This document shows positions 1 to 11,424 of a stretch of DNA of 64,000 nucleotides, piece after piece. The position numbers were made by a program, and so were the translations under genes. Source of the stretch: Bromus sterilis (lineage: Eukaryota; Streptophyta; Magnoliopsida; Poales; Poaceae); assembly GCA_950022295.1 (NCBI GenBank), contig OX465601.1, positions 113,355,501 through 113,419,500 on the forward strand. Direction: 5' to 3'. The notes below the pieces were generated by a model that saw nothing but the letters and a program-made list of their open reading frames with translations, did no database searches and was not told where the DNA came from. Position 1 is the stretch's first letter, and every line of letters begins with the position of its first letter.

Positions 1-1646
1 AGATAATAGCTCTCGCCCTTCGTTGGTTACCCCAAGTGGAAGGTGAGATGTAGCGTAGCAGAAAATTTCCCTCAGTGAAGATACCGAGGTTATCGAACCA
101 GTAGGACTCCGCCAACGACTAGTAAGTGACAACGGAGCTAGAAACTTGATAGCGCGAGAGTTGATGTGAACCTGCACATAGCAACAGATAAATTTGCTCC
201 CAACGAGTATAGAGAGGTTGTCAATCTCTCCGGCCTTGTTGTATACAAAGGGTCAAACGCAAGGGTATATAGTAGTGATAAATGCAAAGAAAGTAAAACA
301 GGAAGTAAATTGAGGGTGTAAACAGTGGTGGAAATATGGACCGGGGTCCCATGAAGTTCACTAGTGATGTCTCTCTCCCAAAAGATGATAAACAGCTATG
401 CACGGTGAACAAATTACAGCTGGGCGATTGACAAGATTAAAACGCACCGCAATGCTAATTATGCTACAAAAGAAAGGAAGAGGCTCAAAAGCATGGGCAG
501 TACGCCATGACAAGGTTACCGAAATCCATCTGCATCTACTCACTAATCATCCAACTTGAGATATCTATCCAGAACATCTCGCTGGTATTAAGTTGCGATC
601 CCCACCCAAAGTGTAAACCCAAAGCAACAGACAACTACATTAAAAGAACTTTGCATAAAGTAAACAATCCATGCACCTGCAAGTACAAGCCCCATTGTTT
701 CCCCCTTGTGGCAATAACACATCCCTAGACTCATGTTTCTGTCACTCAAGCTAGTCATTGGGGGGCATGAACCCACAATCATGCATAACGCTCCCTCTTG
801 GAGTTACAGTCAATCACTTGGCCAAAGTAATAAAAAGCAAGGGAGAGCATGCAAGAATTACTCAAGAACATAAATATAAAAGGAGAAGAACCAAATATAT
901 TACTCATCACAATTTGAACATAATCTCATAATTCATCAGATCCCAGCTAACTCAACATAGCAACAGCAGGAAAATTACATAGGTGCCTTGATCATGTAGG
1001 GCAGCTCATAAGGTCTAAACATTGAAGAAAAAAGAGGGGGAGAGGACATCACATAGCTACTGGTCATGGACCCATGGTCCAAGGTGGAGTACTCACGGCT
1101 CATCCAGGAAGCGTCCATGGTGGTGGAGAAGCTCCCAGAGGTCAATCCTCCCTCTGGCAGGGTGTCAGGACAGGGTTTCCTAGAACCCCCGATCTTGGAA
1201 GCACGGAGGCGGCGGAACAGAGGGGAGATCACGAAAAAGGGTTCTGTCCTCGGGGGTTTCGGGATGACAGGTAAATATAGGCGAAGGGGGCAGCCAGGGG
1301 GCCACCAGGAAGTACAGGCGGTCCCACGGCGCGGCATAGGGTGGGGTCGCGCCCCCAGGGCGCCTGGACGCCCGGTGGGGGCCCCCTGGCCCCCCTTCGG
1401 GCATCTGGAAGCTTCTGCCTCGCTGATTTTTATATATTTTTCCTGGAATTTTTGGGGCACTCTAAGTAATGGGAAAACCTGAAATACAAAAACAACAAAA
1501 AACAGAAACTGGCACTGTGGTGCACTGAGTTAATAGGTTAGTCCAAATATGATCAAAATTGTATAAAAGTATATCAAAAGCATAGCAATATCACCCAAAA
1601 CATGCATGGAGCAAGCAGAAATTATAGACACGTTTGGGACGTATCA
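1..1646 (-). mobile_element. Element C: LTR of Athila-type (Sabrina/WHAM-like) Gypsy element
   Basis: This is a minus-strand LTR of the same family as those of elements A and B. Its 5' end, read on the minus strand, is TGATACGTCCCAAACGTGTC at 1646. The other end lies about 15 bases beyond the left edge of the window. The bases right of 1646 are not a polypurine tract, so this is either the 5' LTR of an element that runs off to the left or a solo LTR. It interrupts the RNase H coding sequence of element F, which resumes at 1647. The target duplication should be TGTGG (1647-1651), but its partner is off-window. Open frames inside it (for example around 975-1482) are GC-rich LTR shadows. The family name is tentative; membership of the same family as A and B is seen directly. 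Confidence 0.85.
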
Positions 1647-2635
1647 TGTGGAGGTGATAACTACACCGGCTCCAGATCCATGTAGTTGTCGACTCCCGTA
1701 AAAATGCAGCATCCAAGACTTGGTGGTGGGTTTTTCAGGTGGTATCTGCAGTTCGGTCCAGTCATTGATGAAGTCGACCAAGGCTTGCGATTTGATGGTC
1801 ATATGGGGCTCATATCTCATATCATAAGCCCCTAACTCTATGGCCCATTTGGATATTTATCTTGTCGCTTCCCTGCTCTGTATGATAACTCACAGTGTTG
1901 ATGAACTGACGATCGTGATGGAATGTTCTTGGAAGTAGTGTTTCAGCTTACGGCTTCACATGAAGACGCCTAGAACCAATATCTGCCAATGAGGGTAGCG
2001 TTGCTTAGAGATGGACAACACTTCGCTGACGTAGTAGGCAGGACGCTGAATGGGTTGGTCTTTCCCTTCCTCTTTGTGTTCAACCACTATGGGGGCGCTG
2101 ACGGTTTTGCTATTGGCGGCGATGTAAAGCAGCATTGGTTCCTTCAGTCTAGGAGCCTCTGGTAACGCTGCCTGAGATAGTTGGAGTTTTAAGACTTCTA
2201 GGGCTTCGTCGACGACCTTGTCCCAGACAATTGCATCTGTCTTCTTCAAGATTTGATAGAGGGGAATGGCTTTCTCATCGAGACGGCTTATAAAATGGCT
2301 GAGGGCGGCGATGCATCCGGTGATTTTCTAGACCCCCCGAATAGAAGTCGCATTTGTCAAAGACATGATGGCGTTTATTTTCTCTGGTTTTGCCTCAATC
2401 CCTCTTTTGGATATGATGTATCCTAGGAGCTTTCCGGCTGGTACTCCGAAGGTACATTTAGTCGGGTTTAACTTCATTTGGTAGTGCGGAGATTCGTAAA
2501 TGTCTCCTCCAAGTCATTGATTAATGATTCGGCTTTCTCGGTTCTGATGACTATGTCGTCGACGTAGGCGTGTACGTTGCGTCCAATTTTCTCCTTAAGG
2601 AAGTTCTGGATGGTACGTTGATATGTGGCCCCCGC
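1647..2635 (-). pseudogene. pol: Element F pol, left part: RT C-terminus and RNase H (broken)
   Basis: On the minus strand this encodes the end of a Ty3/Gypsy reverse transcriptase, with the YVDD catalytic motif near 2565, followed by an RNase H-like segment. The best open piece is 2249-1956, which holds a LLYIAANSK..VSAPIVVEHKEE stretch matching Gypsy RNase H. Downstream are IELGAYDMRYEP and FINDW motifs, then element C cuts it at 1647. Stops and frameshifts interrupt the frame. The RT is split from its N-terminal half (49052 onward) by element D. The two halves abut exactly in the conserved GLKNAGATYQ region once D and one copy of the 5-bp target duplication are removed, which proves they are one gene. 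Confidence 0.85.
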
Positions 2636-2837
2636 TGACGAGGATCGGCCTCGGCAAATCCCATGGTCAGGGACGCTGGGTTAGTCATAGAGAAGGATTA
2701 GGTTGGACGATACTCGTCGGCTAATAGGAGAAGCACTTCTTGCTCGATATTATTGCGTGAGGGGGCGATTAAAGGGAGGCCAAGGCGAGTTCTCACAAGA
2801 CCAGGAGAGTAGATTGAATATTGGATGATGAGATGCC
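2636..2837 (-). repeat. Element D 3' LTR, outer part
   Basis: This is the terminal part of D's 3' LTR. It starts TGACGAGGATCGGCC on the plus strand, which is the LTR's 3' end. Element B interrupts it at 2838, and the LTR continues at 11159. It matches 48605-48806 of the 5' LTR with about a dozen differences. Confidence 0.9.
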
Positions 2838-4477
2838 TGATGTGCGAGATGATGATAGTGATTTCTCGCCCTTCATTGGTAAACCCAAGTGGAAGGCGTG
2901 ATGTAGCACAGCAGCAAATTTCCCTCAGTAAAGATACCAAGGTTTGTCTCTAGTAGGACTCCGGAGATGATAAGTAGGTGTCAGCGGCGCAACTGATGCG
3001 GACCTGCACACAGACACGATAACTTTGTTCCCAACGAAGTTCAGAGAGGTTGTCAATCTCTCCGGTCTTGTTGTTCACAAAGGATCAAACACAAGGGATA
3101 ATGATAGCAATTGAAAGTAAAATCAGAAAAGTAAATGAGCGTGTAAACAGTGATGAGGATATGGACCGGGATACGTGATGTTCACTAGTGATGTCTCTCT
3201 CCCAAAAGACGATAAAACTGCTATGCGAGGTAAACAAATTACAGAAAGGCAATTGACAGGATTATGAACGCACCGCAATGCTAACTAAGCTACAAAAGAA
3301 AGGAAGAGGCTCAAAAGCATGAGCAGTACGCCAAAATAAGTAGACCGAAATCCAACTGCATCTACTACTAATCATCCACCTTGAGATATCTCTCCAGAAC
3401 ATCTCGCTGGTATTAAGTTGCGAGCCCCACCCAAACTGTAAACCCAAAGCAACAGACAACTGCATTAAAAAGACCTTTGCGTAAAGTAAACAATCCTTGT
3501 AACCGCGGTTACAAGCACCATTGTTTTCCCCCTTGTGGCAACAGCACATCCCCTAGACTCATGTTTCTGTCACTCAAGCGTGTCATCGGGGGGCATGAAC
3601 CCACAATCGAGAAAAACGTTCCCTCTTGGAGTTACTACCTACTACTTGGCCAAAGCAATAAACAGCAACGAAGAACATGCAAGAATTACTTAGGAACAAA
3701 AATATAAGAGATAAAAACCAATTATATTACTCAATCACAATCTGAACATAATCTCATAATCCATCAGATCCTATCAAACTCAGCATAGCAACAGCAGAAA
3801 TATTACAAAAGTGCCTCGATCATGTAGGGTAGCTCACGAGGTCTAAACCATGAAGAACAAAGAGGGGAGGAGAACATCACATAGCTACTGATCACGGACC
3901 CATGGTCCAAGGGAAACTACTCACGAGACATCCGGGAAGCATCCATGGTGGAGAGGAGACTCCCGGAGGTCGGCCCTCCCTCCGGCAGGGTGCCGGGAAG
4001 AGGTCTTCTGGTGCTCCCGATCTCGGAAACGCGGCGGCGGCGGAACAGAGGAGAGATCGCGAAAAAGGGTTCTGTCTTCGGAGTTTCCCCGTGACGGAGA
4101 AGAAATAGGCGAACAGGGGCAGCCTGAGGTGGACCAGGGGCCCCAGGCGCCCCCCTGGCGCGGCCAGGGGTGGGGCCGCGCCGGGTGGCCGCCTGGGCCA
4201 CCCCTGGCTCCCCTCTAGCCCCAGTCGGGCTCTTCGCGAAGCTTCCTGTACGCTGATTTTTCCTGTATTTTTCCCAGAATTTTTCTGGCACTTTTTATAT
4301 AGGGGAAAACTGAAATAGAAAAATAGCAGAAAACAGGAATTGGCACTGGGGTGCACTGAGTTAATAGGTTAGTCCAAATATGATCAAAAGTGTATGAAAG
4401 TGTATCTAGAACATAGCAATATCACACAAAACATGCATGGAGCAAGCAGAAATTATAGATACGTTTTGGACGTATCA
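2838..4477 (-). repeat. Element B 3' LTR
   Basis: The LTR begins (minus strand) TGATACGTCCAAAACGTATC at 4477 and ends in CA at 2838. It is followed inside the element by the polypurine tract. Its GC-rich middle (about 3950-4250) holds a long imperfect inverted repeat around GGCGCGGCC, in the same place as the hairpin in element A's LTR. Confidence 0.93.
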
Positions 4478-4492
4478 ACATCCCCAAGTTTA
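4478..4492 (-). other. Element B polypurine tract
   Basis: On the minus strand the sequence AAACTTGGGGATGT directly precedes the 3' LTR. It is the purine-rich primer for plus-strand DNA synthesis. It corresponds to AAGCTTGGGGATGT in element A (43243-43256). The adjoining TACTCGAGGACGAGCAGG is also shared. Confidence 0.85.
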
Positions 4493-7277
4493 ATTCCTGC
4501 TCGTCCTCGAGTAGGTAAATGATAACGGCATAATTTCTGTGGTGACATGCTAGCAACCATAAAAGAACTTTGAAAAGTAAAGCAATCAAGGTTAGAAATT
4601 CAAATCAAGTCATAACATGCAAGAGTCTATATTAGCATTGAAACAAGTAACAAAAGAACATTAGGTGCAAGAGCTCTCGCTGTCCATGACTCGAATATCT
4701 CCAAATGGTGTTTGCGTGCAAGAAGGGGGATAGGGAATACGAGAAAAACATTTATTTGTTGAGAACTCAATCTACTAAAGTTTCACACTTGGTCTTCTTT
4801 GGAATCTTATCTTGACTCGTCCCCAGACCACTAGCCAGGTACAAGTCAATTTGATCCACTCCTTTTCGATATTTTGAGCACTCATGCAATGGATGAGCGT
4901 AAGCACGAGAATTAACACTTAGGATGGAAAAGAGAGAAGTACGGAGGAGGAAAACAAAAAAGATGAGAAAGGCTCACATCAATGAGGACAATCATAGGCA
5001 AGAGATGCCAAATGATAGATATGATGTGAGGAGTAGGGATTGCCCTGCAACGGATGCACATTCGAGCTAAGAAGCTCTCCAAAGGAACTAGTGGGGGTGC
5101 ATATAACTTTCTCGCTCATGAAGACCTAGAGCTCGTTTGAGGAGGCTCATCCTTGGAATATGCAAGCCAAGTTCTATAGTGTGAAGGTCCCCACATAGCT
5201 ATATGCATAATGATCATCTCTATGGAGTACAAGGATATAGAGGGAGTACTAGTGTGGATCTCTCAAAAGGATAGTAGTGTTGCCCCTTTCTCTCTTTTTA
5301 TTTCGTTTTCTCTTTTTTCTATTATTTTGTATTTTTTTGTGGCCTCAATGGCTCTTTCTATTTAACTCTCATTTGTCCTCTTTGGGATCTTTTATTGTGT
5401 CCACTTTGGGATCTTTTCCTCACTTAAGGGCAACACTCTATTTTACAAGAAGGTAAAGGAGATCTTTCACACTTTACAAGGTACTCAAAATCATAAAGAA
5501 GATGTAACTATCATGATGTATGCAATGTATGTCGCTGCCAGTGTAGCAGGAACATGTATGACATGAAGATCAAGTCATGAAGAGGTGGATGTTGCATGGC
5601 AATATATCTCGGAAAGGCTATGGAAATGCCTTGATAGGTAGGTACGGTGGCTGTTTTGAGGAAAGATATAAGGAGGTTTATGATGACAGAGCATATCATG
5701 CCAAGGGTTTGGATGTACCGGCGAAGGTGGACACCAACTCTCGGAGTGAGAAGAAGGCAATGCACGGCACAGGAGAGGCTAGCAAAATATGGGAAGGTGG
5801 AAGTGTAAACTTTCAATACTTACATTAGTCTAAAGAACTCATGCACTTATTATCGGTAACTCTCAATCTAATAAGGAGGTTCACAAAGAGACAAGTACCC
5901 TGAGGAGGAGTGTATGGGGGTTTGGTTATCCTTGCGCATCCTCGACTCATGGTATGTGAGTGTTCTCTGATATTCGATCCCTCCAAAGATTAGTGATCCA
6001 TCTAGTAGCTAGAGTTCTCAACTAGTTTTGTAGATTTTGAAAATACACACGGATTTCCCAAAATACGACACCTATCACTAATAGGCTAGAGCTCTTGACA
6101 CCAAAAGTTCAAACATTACTCACATCAATACCTCAAAACTATTGCAAGTTACTACTAGAATTAAATAGCAACCTCAATTACCTACTTTCAAGACAAGACA
6201 CAACTCAGTGCAACAACCAACTCTCTTTAACCAGATAAACATGAAAACTAAAAAGAGTTCCAGCAACAAACTAAACAAAAGCCAAGGCTCTTGCTAAAGA
6301 CAAACTAAGACTAAAACTAAACATGGCAGTAGCTATGGAAAGATAAAGAACACACAACAGCAAAAAGATAAGCAGGAAAAATCCTATGATGTGTTCTAGA
6401 TTTTGAAAGTGGAGTGTGTTTCTCTCCCACACAAAGTAAGACAGGATCTAACTTGTTATGAACAGAAAGAAAAGCTAAAGAAACTAAAAATAAAACCTAA
6501 GAGCGAGACGCTCCAAGCATAGCACATAACGCATGAAGTGATAAAAATATAGTGAGACGAAGGACGAACTGATGATTGTTGATGGAGAAGGGGATGCACA
6601 GGGGCATCCCCAAGCTTAGACGCTTTAGTCTCCTTGAATATTTATTGGGGATGAATGGGGGCATCCCCAAGCTTGAGCGCTTGACACTCCTGGATCTTCT
6701 TTCATCATCTTCCATCACACACTTGAAAACTCCCTTCATACATAACTCATCATAAGCTGATTAGAGAGGTTAGTACCCTTAATAAATAATTTTTCCCCAC
6801 TGGATATAAAGATATTCTTGAAGCGCTACTTTTTCTCAAGATTGCCAAAAAGTTTTTGCAAAGAAAAAGCAAGCTTAAGGTTTGCAAAAGTAAGGAGAGA
6901 CAAAACGTGGCAGAATCTGTGAAAAACAGAACAACAGGTAGTAAAGAACTTTTTAGGGATACTTCTGCAACTCAAATAAAAAAACTCAGAACATACAGAA
7001 GTTTCGTAATTGTATAGAGCATGCTGTGTAAAAATTTCAGCTCAAAAAGATGAACTGGGATGTTTTTGGATTTTTTCTGGTCACGAGGACAGAATCTGTT
7101 TTCTGGACAGCATGTCACAACTTTTACTTCCCTTGCCGTAAGAGGCTATAACTTGGCACAAAGCTGAAAAATAAAGATACAATGATGTTGCTACAGTGGT
7201 AACAAACATCAAGACACAACAAAAGCAAAAAGAAAAACTTAAATTCGTTGTGGGCTGCCTCCGGAAAGCGCTTTCTT
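4493..7277 (-). other. Element B 3' internal region, no pol; one short conserved frame
   Basis: Where RT, RNase H and integrase would normally lie there is only AT-rich sequence. It is shared with element A (32910-35070 plus 42596-43242) in opposite orientation. A frame of about 80 codons at 6739-6497 (minus) begins MKGVFKC and contains two SLGMP repeats. A similar frame exists in A at 33489-33743. Those repeats come from two copies of AAGCTTGGGGATGCCC, which resemble the element's own polypurine tract. Whether this is a peptide or a cis-acting RNA/DNA signal cannot be told. No other coding signal is visible. Confidence 0.7.
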
Positions 7278-9350
7278 TTATGCCTTTAAGCTAGGCATGA
7301 TGCAAAAAGAAGAATCAAGTTTTATCAAGAGAAAGAGAATAACTAGCCCGAGTAACAGACTCAAAAGGTAACTTATTTTCTTTCTAGGGAAGTGTTCCAT
7401 CCCCTTTTTGAATGGGAATTGAAATTTTATATTCCCCTCTTTCATGTCAATAACCGCACCAACGGTGCGAAGAAAAGGACGTCCCAAAATAATTGGACAC
7501 AAAGGTTCACACTCTATATCCATAACAATAAAATCAACGGGAACAAAGTTGTCATTGACAATGATAAGAACATCGTCGATCTTCCCCAAAGGTTTCTTTA
7601 CGGAAGAATCAACAAGACGAACACCAAAAGAACAAGGCTCAAAGGGCTTCAATTCAAACATATCAAATATTCTTTTGGGCATAACGGAGGTACTAGCTCC
7701 GACATCACATAAAGAATAGCAAGAGAAGTTATTTAATTTAATTTTGATCATAGGGTCCCAACCATCATCTAGCTTCCTATGTATGGAGGCTTCTACTCTA
7801 AGCTTCTCCTCCCTAGCTTTGATGAGAGCATTTGTGATATGCTTCGTGAAGGCAAGATTAAGTGTGCTAGTGTGGGGGTCTCTAGACATTTTGTCTAACA
7901 AGCTAATAACTTCTGAGAGGGTACAACTATCAAAATCAATATCACTACTATCAAAGGTGGTAGTAGTGTCATCTAGGCTCACTTTTTTGAAACCCTCTAT
8001 GTTCATAGGAGTTTCTTTATCTTCGGTTGAGGTACTAGCATCACCATTAATAGGTCCAACGGGACTAGGAGTGCATTGGGTGCTAATAGTTTGGGTGTCC
8101 TCAAAAATTTGGATAGTGGCAACTGTGTGGTGTGTAGGAAGGCTCTTAATTCTATCCTCTTCCTCTTATTCTCTAGCCCACCTTTCTTTAAGTTTAGCCA
8201 TCATCCTAATGTTTTCATTAATTTGCAATTGGATAGCATTAATAGGAGTGTCCTTATTCTCCTCAAGGGGAGAGGTTCTAATTTTAAGCATCTCAATATC
8301 AAGGGCTAAGCTTTCTACCTTCAAAGAGAGATTATCTATTTTAGCTAATTTCTCCTCTACATTTTTGTTGAAGGCTTTTTGGGTAGTGATAAAGTCTCTA
8401 AGCATGCTTTCTAATTCAGAAGAGGGGTTCTTGTTGCTAGGGTAAGTGTTGTTGTTCCCATAGTTGGATGGGAACGGTCTAGGATTGCTAGCAAAATTAC
8501 CCCTATAAGCATTGTTGTTGAAGTTGTTTCCAGCAATAAATTTCACATCTACTTGTTCTTGGACAACCAAAGAATTTAAAGGGACATCATGAGGATCAAT
8601 AGAGGTTTTCTTGGTAAGTAGAGACATAATTAAATCAACTTTTTCATTGAGGGAGGTAATTTCCTCGACAGAGATTACCTTCCTACCTGTTGGAGCGCGT
8701 TCGGTGTGCCATTGGGAATAATTGGTCATCATCTCATCGAGAAGCTTCATGGCAGCACCAAGGGTAGTTGACATAAAGGTTCCTCCCGCGGCCGAATCTA
8801 ACAGGTTCCACGAGGTAAAGTTCAAGCCTGCATAAAAAGTCTGGATAACCATCCAAGTAGTCAAACCATGTGTAGGGCATTTCTTAACAAGAGATTTCAT
8901 TCGTTCCCAAGCTTGGGCAACGTGTTCATTATCCAATTGCTTAAAATTCATAATATTACTCCTCAATTGGATAATCTTAGCAGGTGGGTAGTACTTCCCT
9001 ATAAAAGCATCTTTGCACTTATCCCATGAATCTATGCTATTCCTAGGCAAAGATTGAAACCAGATTTTAGCATCTCCCCTTAAATAGAAAGGAAAGAGCT
9101 TGAGCTTCACAATATCACCTTCTACTTCTTTATACTTTTGCATATCACATAATTCAACAAAATTGTTCAAGTGTAAAGCAGCATCATCTCCAACACAAGA
9201 GAATTGATCTCTCATAACAAGGTTTAACAAAGCAGGTTTAATTTCATAAGAGGTAGCTGAAGTGGCAGGTGTGGCAATGGGGGTGCAGATAAAGTCTTGG
9301 TTGTTATGACTAGTGAAGTCACACAATTTGGTGTTTTCAGTGGAACCCAT
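7278..9350 (-). pseudogene. gag: Element B gag-protease (one premature stop)
   Basis: The frame starts at the ATG at 9350 (MGSTENTKLCDF). It encodes a Retrotrans_gag-type capsid region, with WFQSLPRNSIDSWDKCKDAF near residues 95-115 and an Asn-rich stretch near 270-290. A TAA at 8166-8168 follows WARE; without it the same frame continues to 7278. The second half holds an aspartic protease with the active-site motif CDVGAST (near 7630) and the ILGRPFLRTVGAVIDM flap/hydrophobic region. At the stop, element A has a lysine-rich run instead, so the stop looks like decay. The family normally supplies capsid protein and the protease that matures it. Nothing downstream encodes polymerase. Confidence 0.88.
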
Positions 9351-9485
9351 AGTAGTAGCAAGTGTGGTAGATTTTTTTGTGATTTTTGATATAAGACACA
9401 AAGATAAAAACTGAAGGGTAAACTAATAAGACTAAAAAACAAAGGTAAAGGGTAGTGTGCAACTCCCCTATCTTAGCACTCGGAG

Positions 9486-9503
9486 TCCCCGGCAACGGCG
9501 CCA
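9486..9503 (-). other. Element B primer-binding site (tRNA-Asp type)
   Basis: On the minus strand TGGCGCCGTTGCCGGGGA lies 11 bases inside the 5' LTR. It is the exact complement of the 18-nt 3' end of plant tRNA-Asp including CCA (tRNA sequence from knowledge). This is the primer commonly used by Athila-lineage elements. Confidence 0.88.
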
Positions 9504-9514
9504 GAAATTTGGCT

Positions 9515-11153
9515 TGATGTGCGAGATGATGATAGTGATTTCTCGCCCTTCGTTGGTAAACCCCAAGTGGAAGGCGTGATGTAGCACAGCAGCAAATTTC
9601 CCTTAGTAAAGATACCAAGGTTTGTCTCCAGTAGGACTCCGGAGATGATAAGTAGGTGTCAGCGGCGCAACTGACGCGGACCTGCACACAGACACGATAA
9701 CTTTGTTCCCAACGAAGTTCAGAGAGGTTGTCAATCTCTCCGGTCTTGTTGTTCACAAAGGATCAAACACAAGGGATAATGATAGCAATTGAAAGTAAAA
9801 GCAGAAAAGTAAATGAGCGTGTAAACAGTGATGAGGATATGGACCGGGTACGTGATTTTCACTAGTGATGTCTCTCTCCCAAAAGACGATAAAACTGCTA
9901 TGCGAGGTAAAAAAATTACAGAAAGGCAATTGACAGGATTATGAACGCACCGCAATGCTAACTATGCTACAAAAGAAAGGAAGAGGCTCAAAAGCATGGG
10001 CAGTACGCCAAAATAAGTAGACCAAAATCCAGATGCATCTACTACTAATCATCCACCTTGAGATATCTATCCAGAACATCTCGCTGGTATTAAGTTGCGA
10101 GCCCCATCCAAAGTGTAAACCCAAAGCAACAGACAACTGCATTAAAAAAAACTTTGCGTAAAGTAAACAATCCTTGTAACCGTGGTTACAAGCACCGTTG
10201 TTTTCCCCCTTGTGGCAACGGCACATCCCCTAGACTCATGTTTCTGTCACTCAAGCGTGTCATCGGGGGGCATGAACCCACAATCGAGCAAAACGTTCCC
10301 TCTTGGAGTTACTACCTACTACTTGGCCAAAGCAATAAACAACAACGGAGAACATGCAAGAATTACTTAGGAACAAAAATATAAGAGATAAAAACCAAAT
10401 ATATTACTCAATCACAATCTGAACATAATCTCATAATCCATCAGATCATATCAAACTCAGCATAGCAACAGCAGAAATATTACAAAAGTGCCTTGATCAT
10501 GTAGGGCAGCTCACGAGGTCTAAACCATGAAGAACAAAGAGGGGAGGAGAACATCACATAGCTACTGATCACGGACCCATGGTCCAAGGGAAACTACTCA
10601 CGAGACATCCGGGAAGCATCCATGGTGGAGAGGAGACTCCCGGAGGTCGGCCCTCCCTCCGGCAGGGTGCCGGGAAGAGGTCTTCTGGTGCTCCCGATCT
10701 CGGAAGCGCGATGGCGGCGGAACAGAGACGAGATCGCGAAAAAGGGTTATGTCTTTGGAGTTTCCCTGTGACGGAGAATAAATAGGCGAAGGGGGGCAGC
10801 CAGAGGTGGACCAGGGGCCCCAGGCGCCCGCTGGCGCGGCCAGGGGTGGGGCCGCGCCGGGTGGCCGCCTGGGCCACCCCTGGCTCCCCTCTGGCCCCAC
10901 TCAGGCTCTTCGCGAAGCTTCCTGTACGCCAATTTTTCCTGTATTTTTCCCGGAATTTTTCTGGTACTTTTTATATGGGGGAAAACTGAAATAGAAAAAC
11001 AGCAGAAAACAGGAACTGGCACTGGGGTGCACTGAGTTAATAGGTTAGTCCAAATATGATCAAAAGTGTATGAAAGTGTATCTAGAACATAGCAATATCA
11101 CACAAAACATGCATGGCGCAAGCAGAAATTATAGATACGTTTTGGACGTATCA
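9515..11153 (-). repeat. Element B 5' LTR
   Basis: This is the right-hand LTR of element B, with TG..CA ends, adjoining the primer-binding site. It matches 2838-4477 closely apart from scattered substitutions and single-base indels. It supplies the promoter for the element's RNA. Confidence 0.93.
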
Positions 11154-11158
11154 ACGCC

Positions 11159-11402
11159 TCCCCTCCTAGCCTTTATATATTAGGCCAGGTCTCGGGGAGT
11201 CCGTCCTAGATTACAGAGATAGTTTCCTAACCCTAGTCCTGCCTTGTGCGCCAAGTCGTGCCTTCCATATCAGTCGCGGACTCCTAAGTCGGTGCCTTGA
11301 GTGGACTAGTCGTGGGCCTATCGAGGCTTTCCAGCGGGCCTTCTGTCTTTATACACACCAGGTATCCTCACACGCAGGAGTCGCGGGGTCACCCCCTCGT
11401 CA
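11159..11402 (-). repeat. Element D 3' LTR, inner part
   Basis: This continues D's 3' LTR after element B and ends in CCCCCTCGTCA at 11402, which is the LTR's 5' end on the minus strand. It contains the LTR TATA box (minus-strand TATATAAA, 11172-11179). It matches 48807-49051. Confidence 0.9.
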
Positions 11403-11424
11403 GTAGCCCTCGAGTGCCTGGGGG
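11403..11424 (-). other. Element D polypurine tract region
   Basis: On the minus strand the sequence ends GGCACTCGAGGGCTAC directly at the LTR start. The matching site in H (45388-45409) ends CACTCGGGGGCTAC. It lies where the plus-strand primer must be, although it is less purine-rich than usual. Confidence 0.6.

Larger units (their letters stand above)
2838..11153 (-). mobile_element. Element B: complete Athila-type (Sabrina-like) gag-protease element
   Basis: This 8.3-kb element lies on the minus strand with two LTRs of about 1640 bp (2838-4477 and 9515-11153). Its primer-binding site is next to the right LTR and its polypurine tract next to the left LTR. The flanking 5-mers are ATGCC (2833-2837) and ACGCC (11154-11158). 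The uninterrupted D LTR at 48802 onward has ACGCC, so the left copy carries one later mutation. The internal region encodes gag and an aspartic protease only, with no RT, RNase H or integrase, so the element depends on an autonomous partner. In the first ~400 bp the two LTRs differ at about 2% of positions. Confidence 0.93.

Noticed and set aside
975..1482. Frames of 138-161 codons on both strands in element C's LTR
   Set aside because: The same region is in LTRs of A and B with the frames broken differently. No domain.
2636..11402. Treating D's left LTR as a separate solo LTR
   Set aside because: The CCCGC flank matches the one at 49052, the polypurine tract faces inward and F's RT resumes exactly across the whole span, so it is D's 3' LTR.
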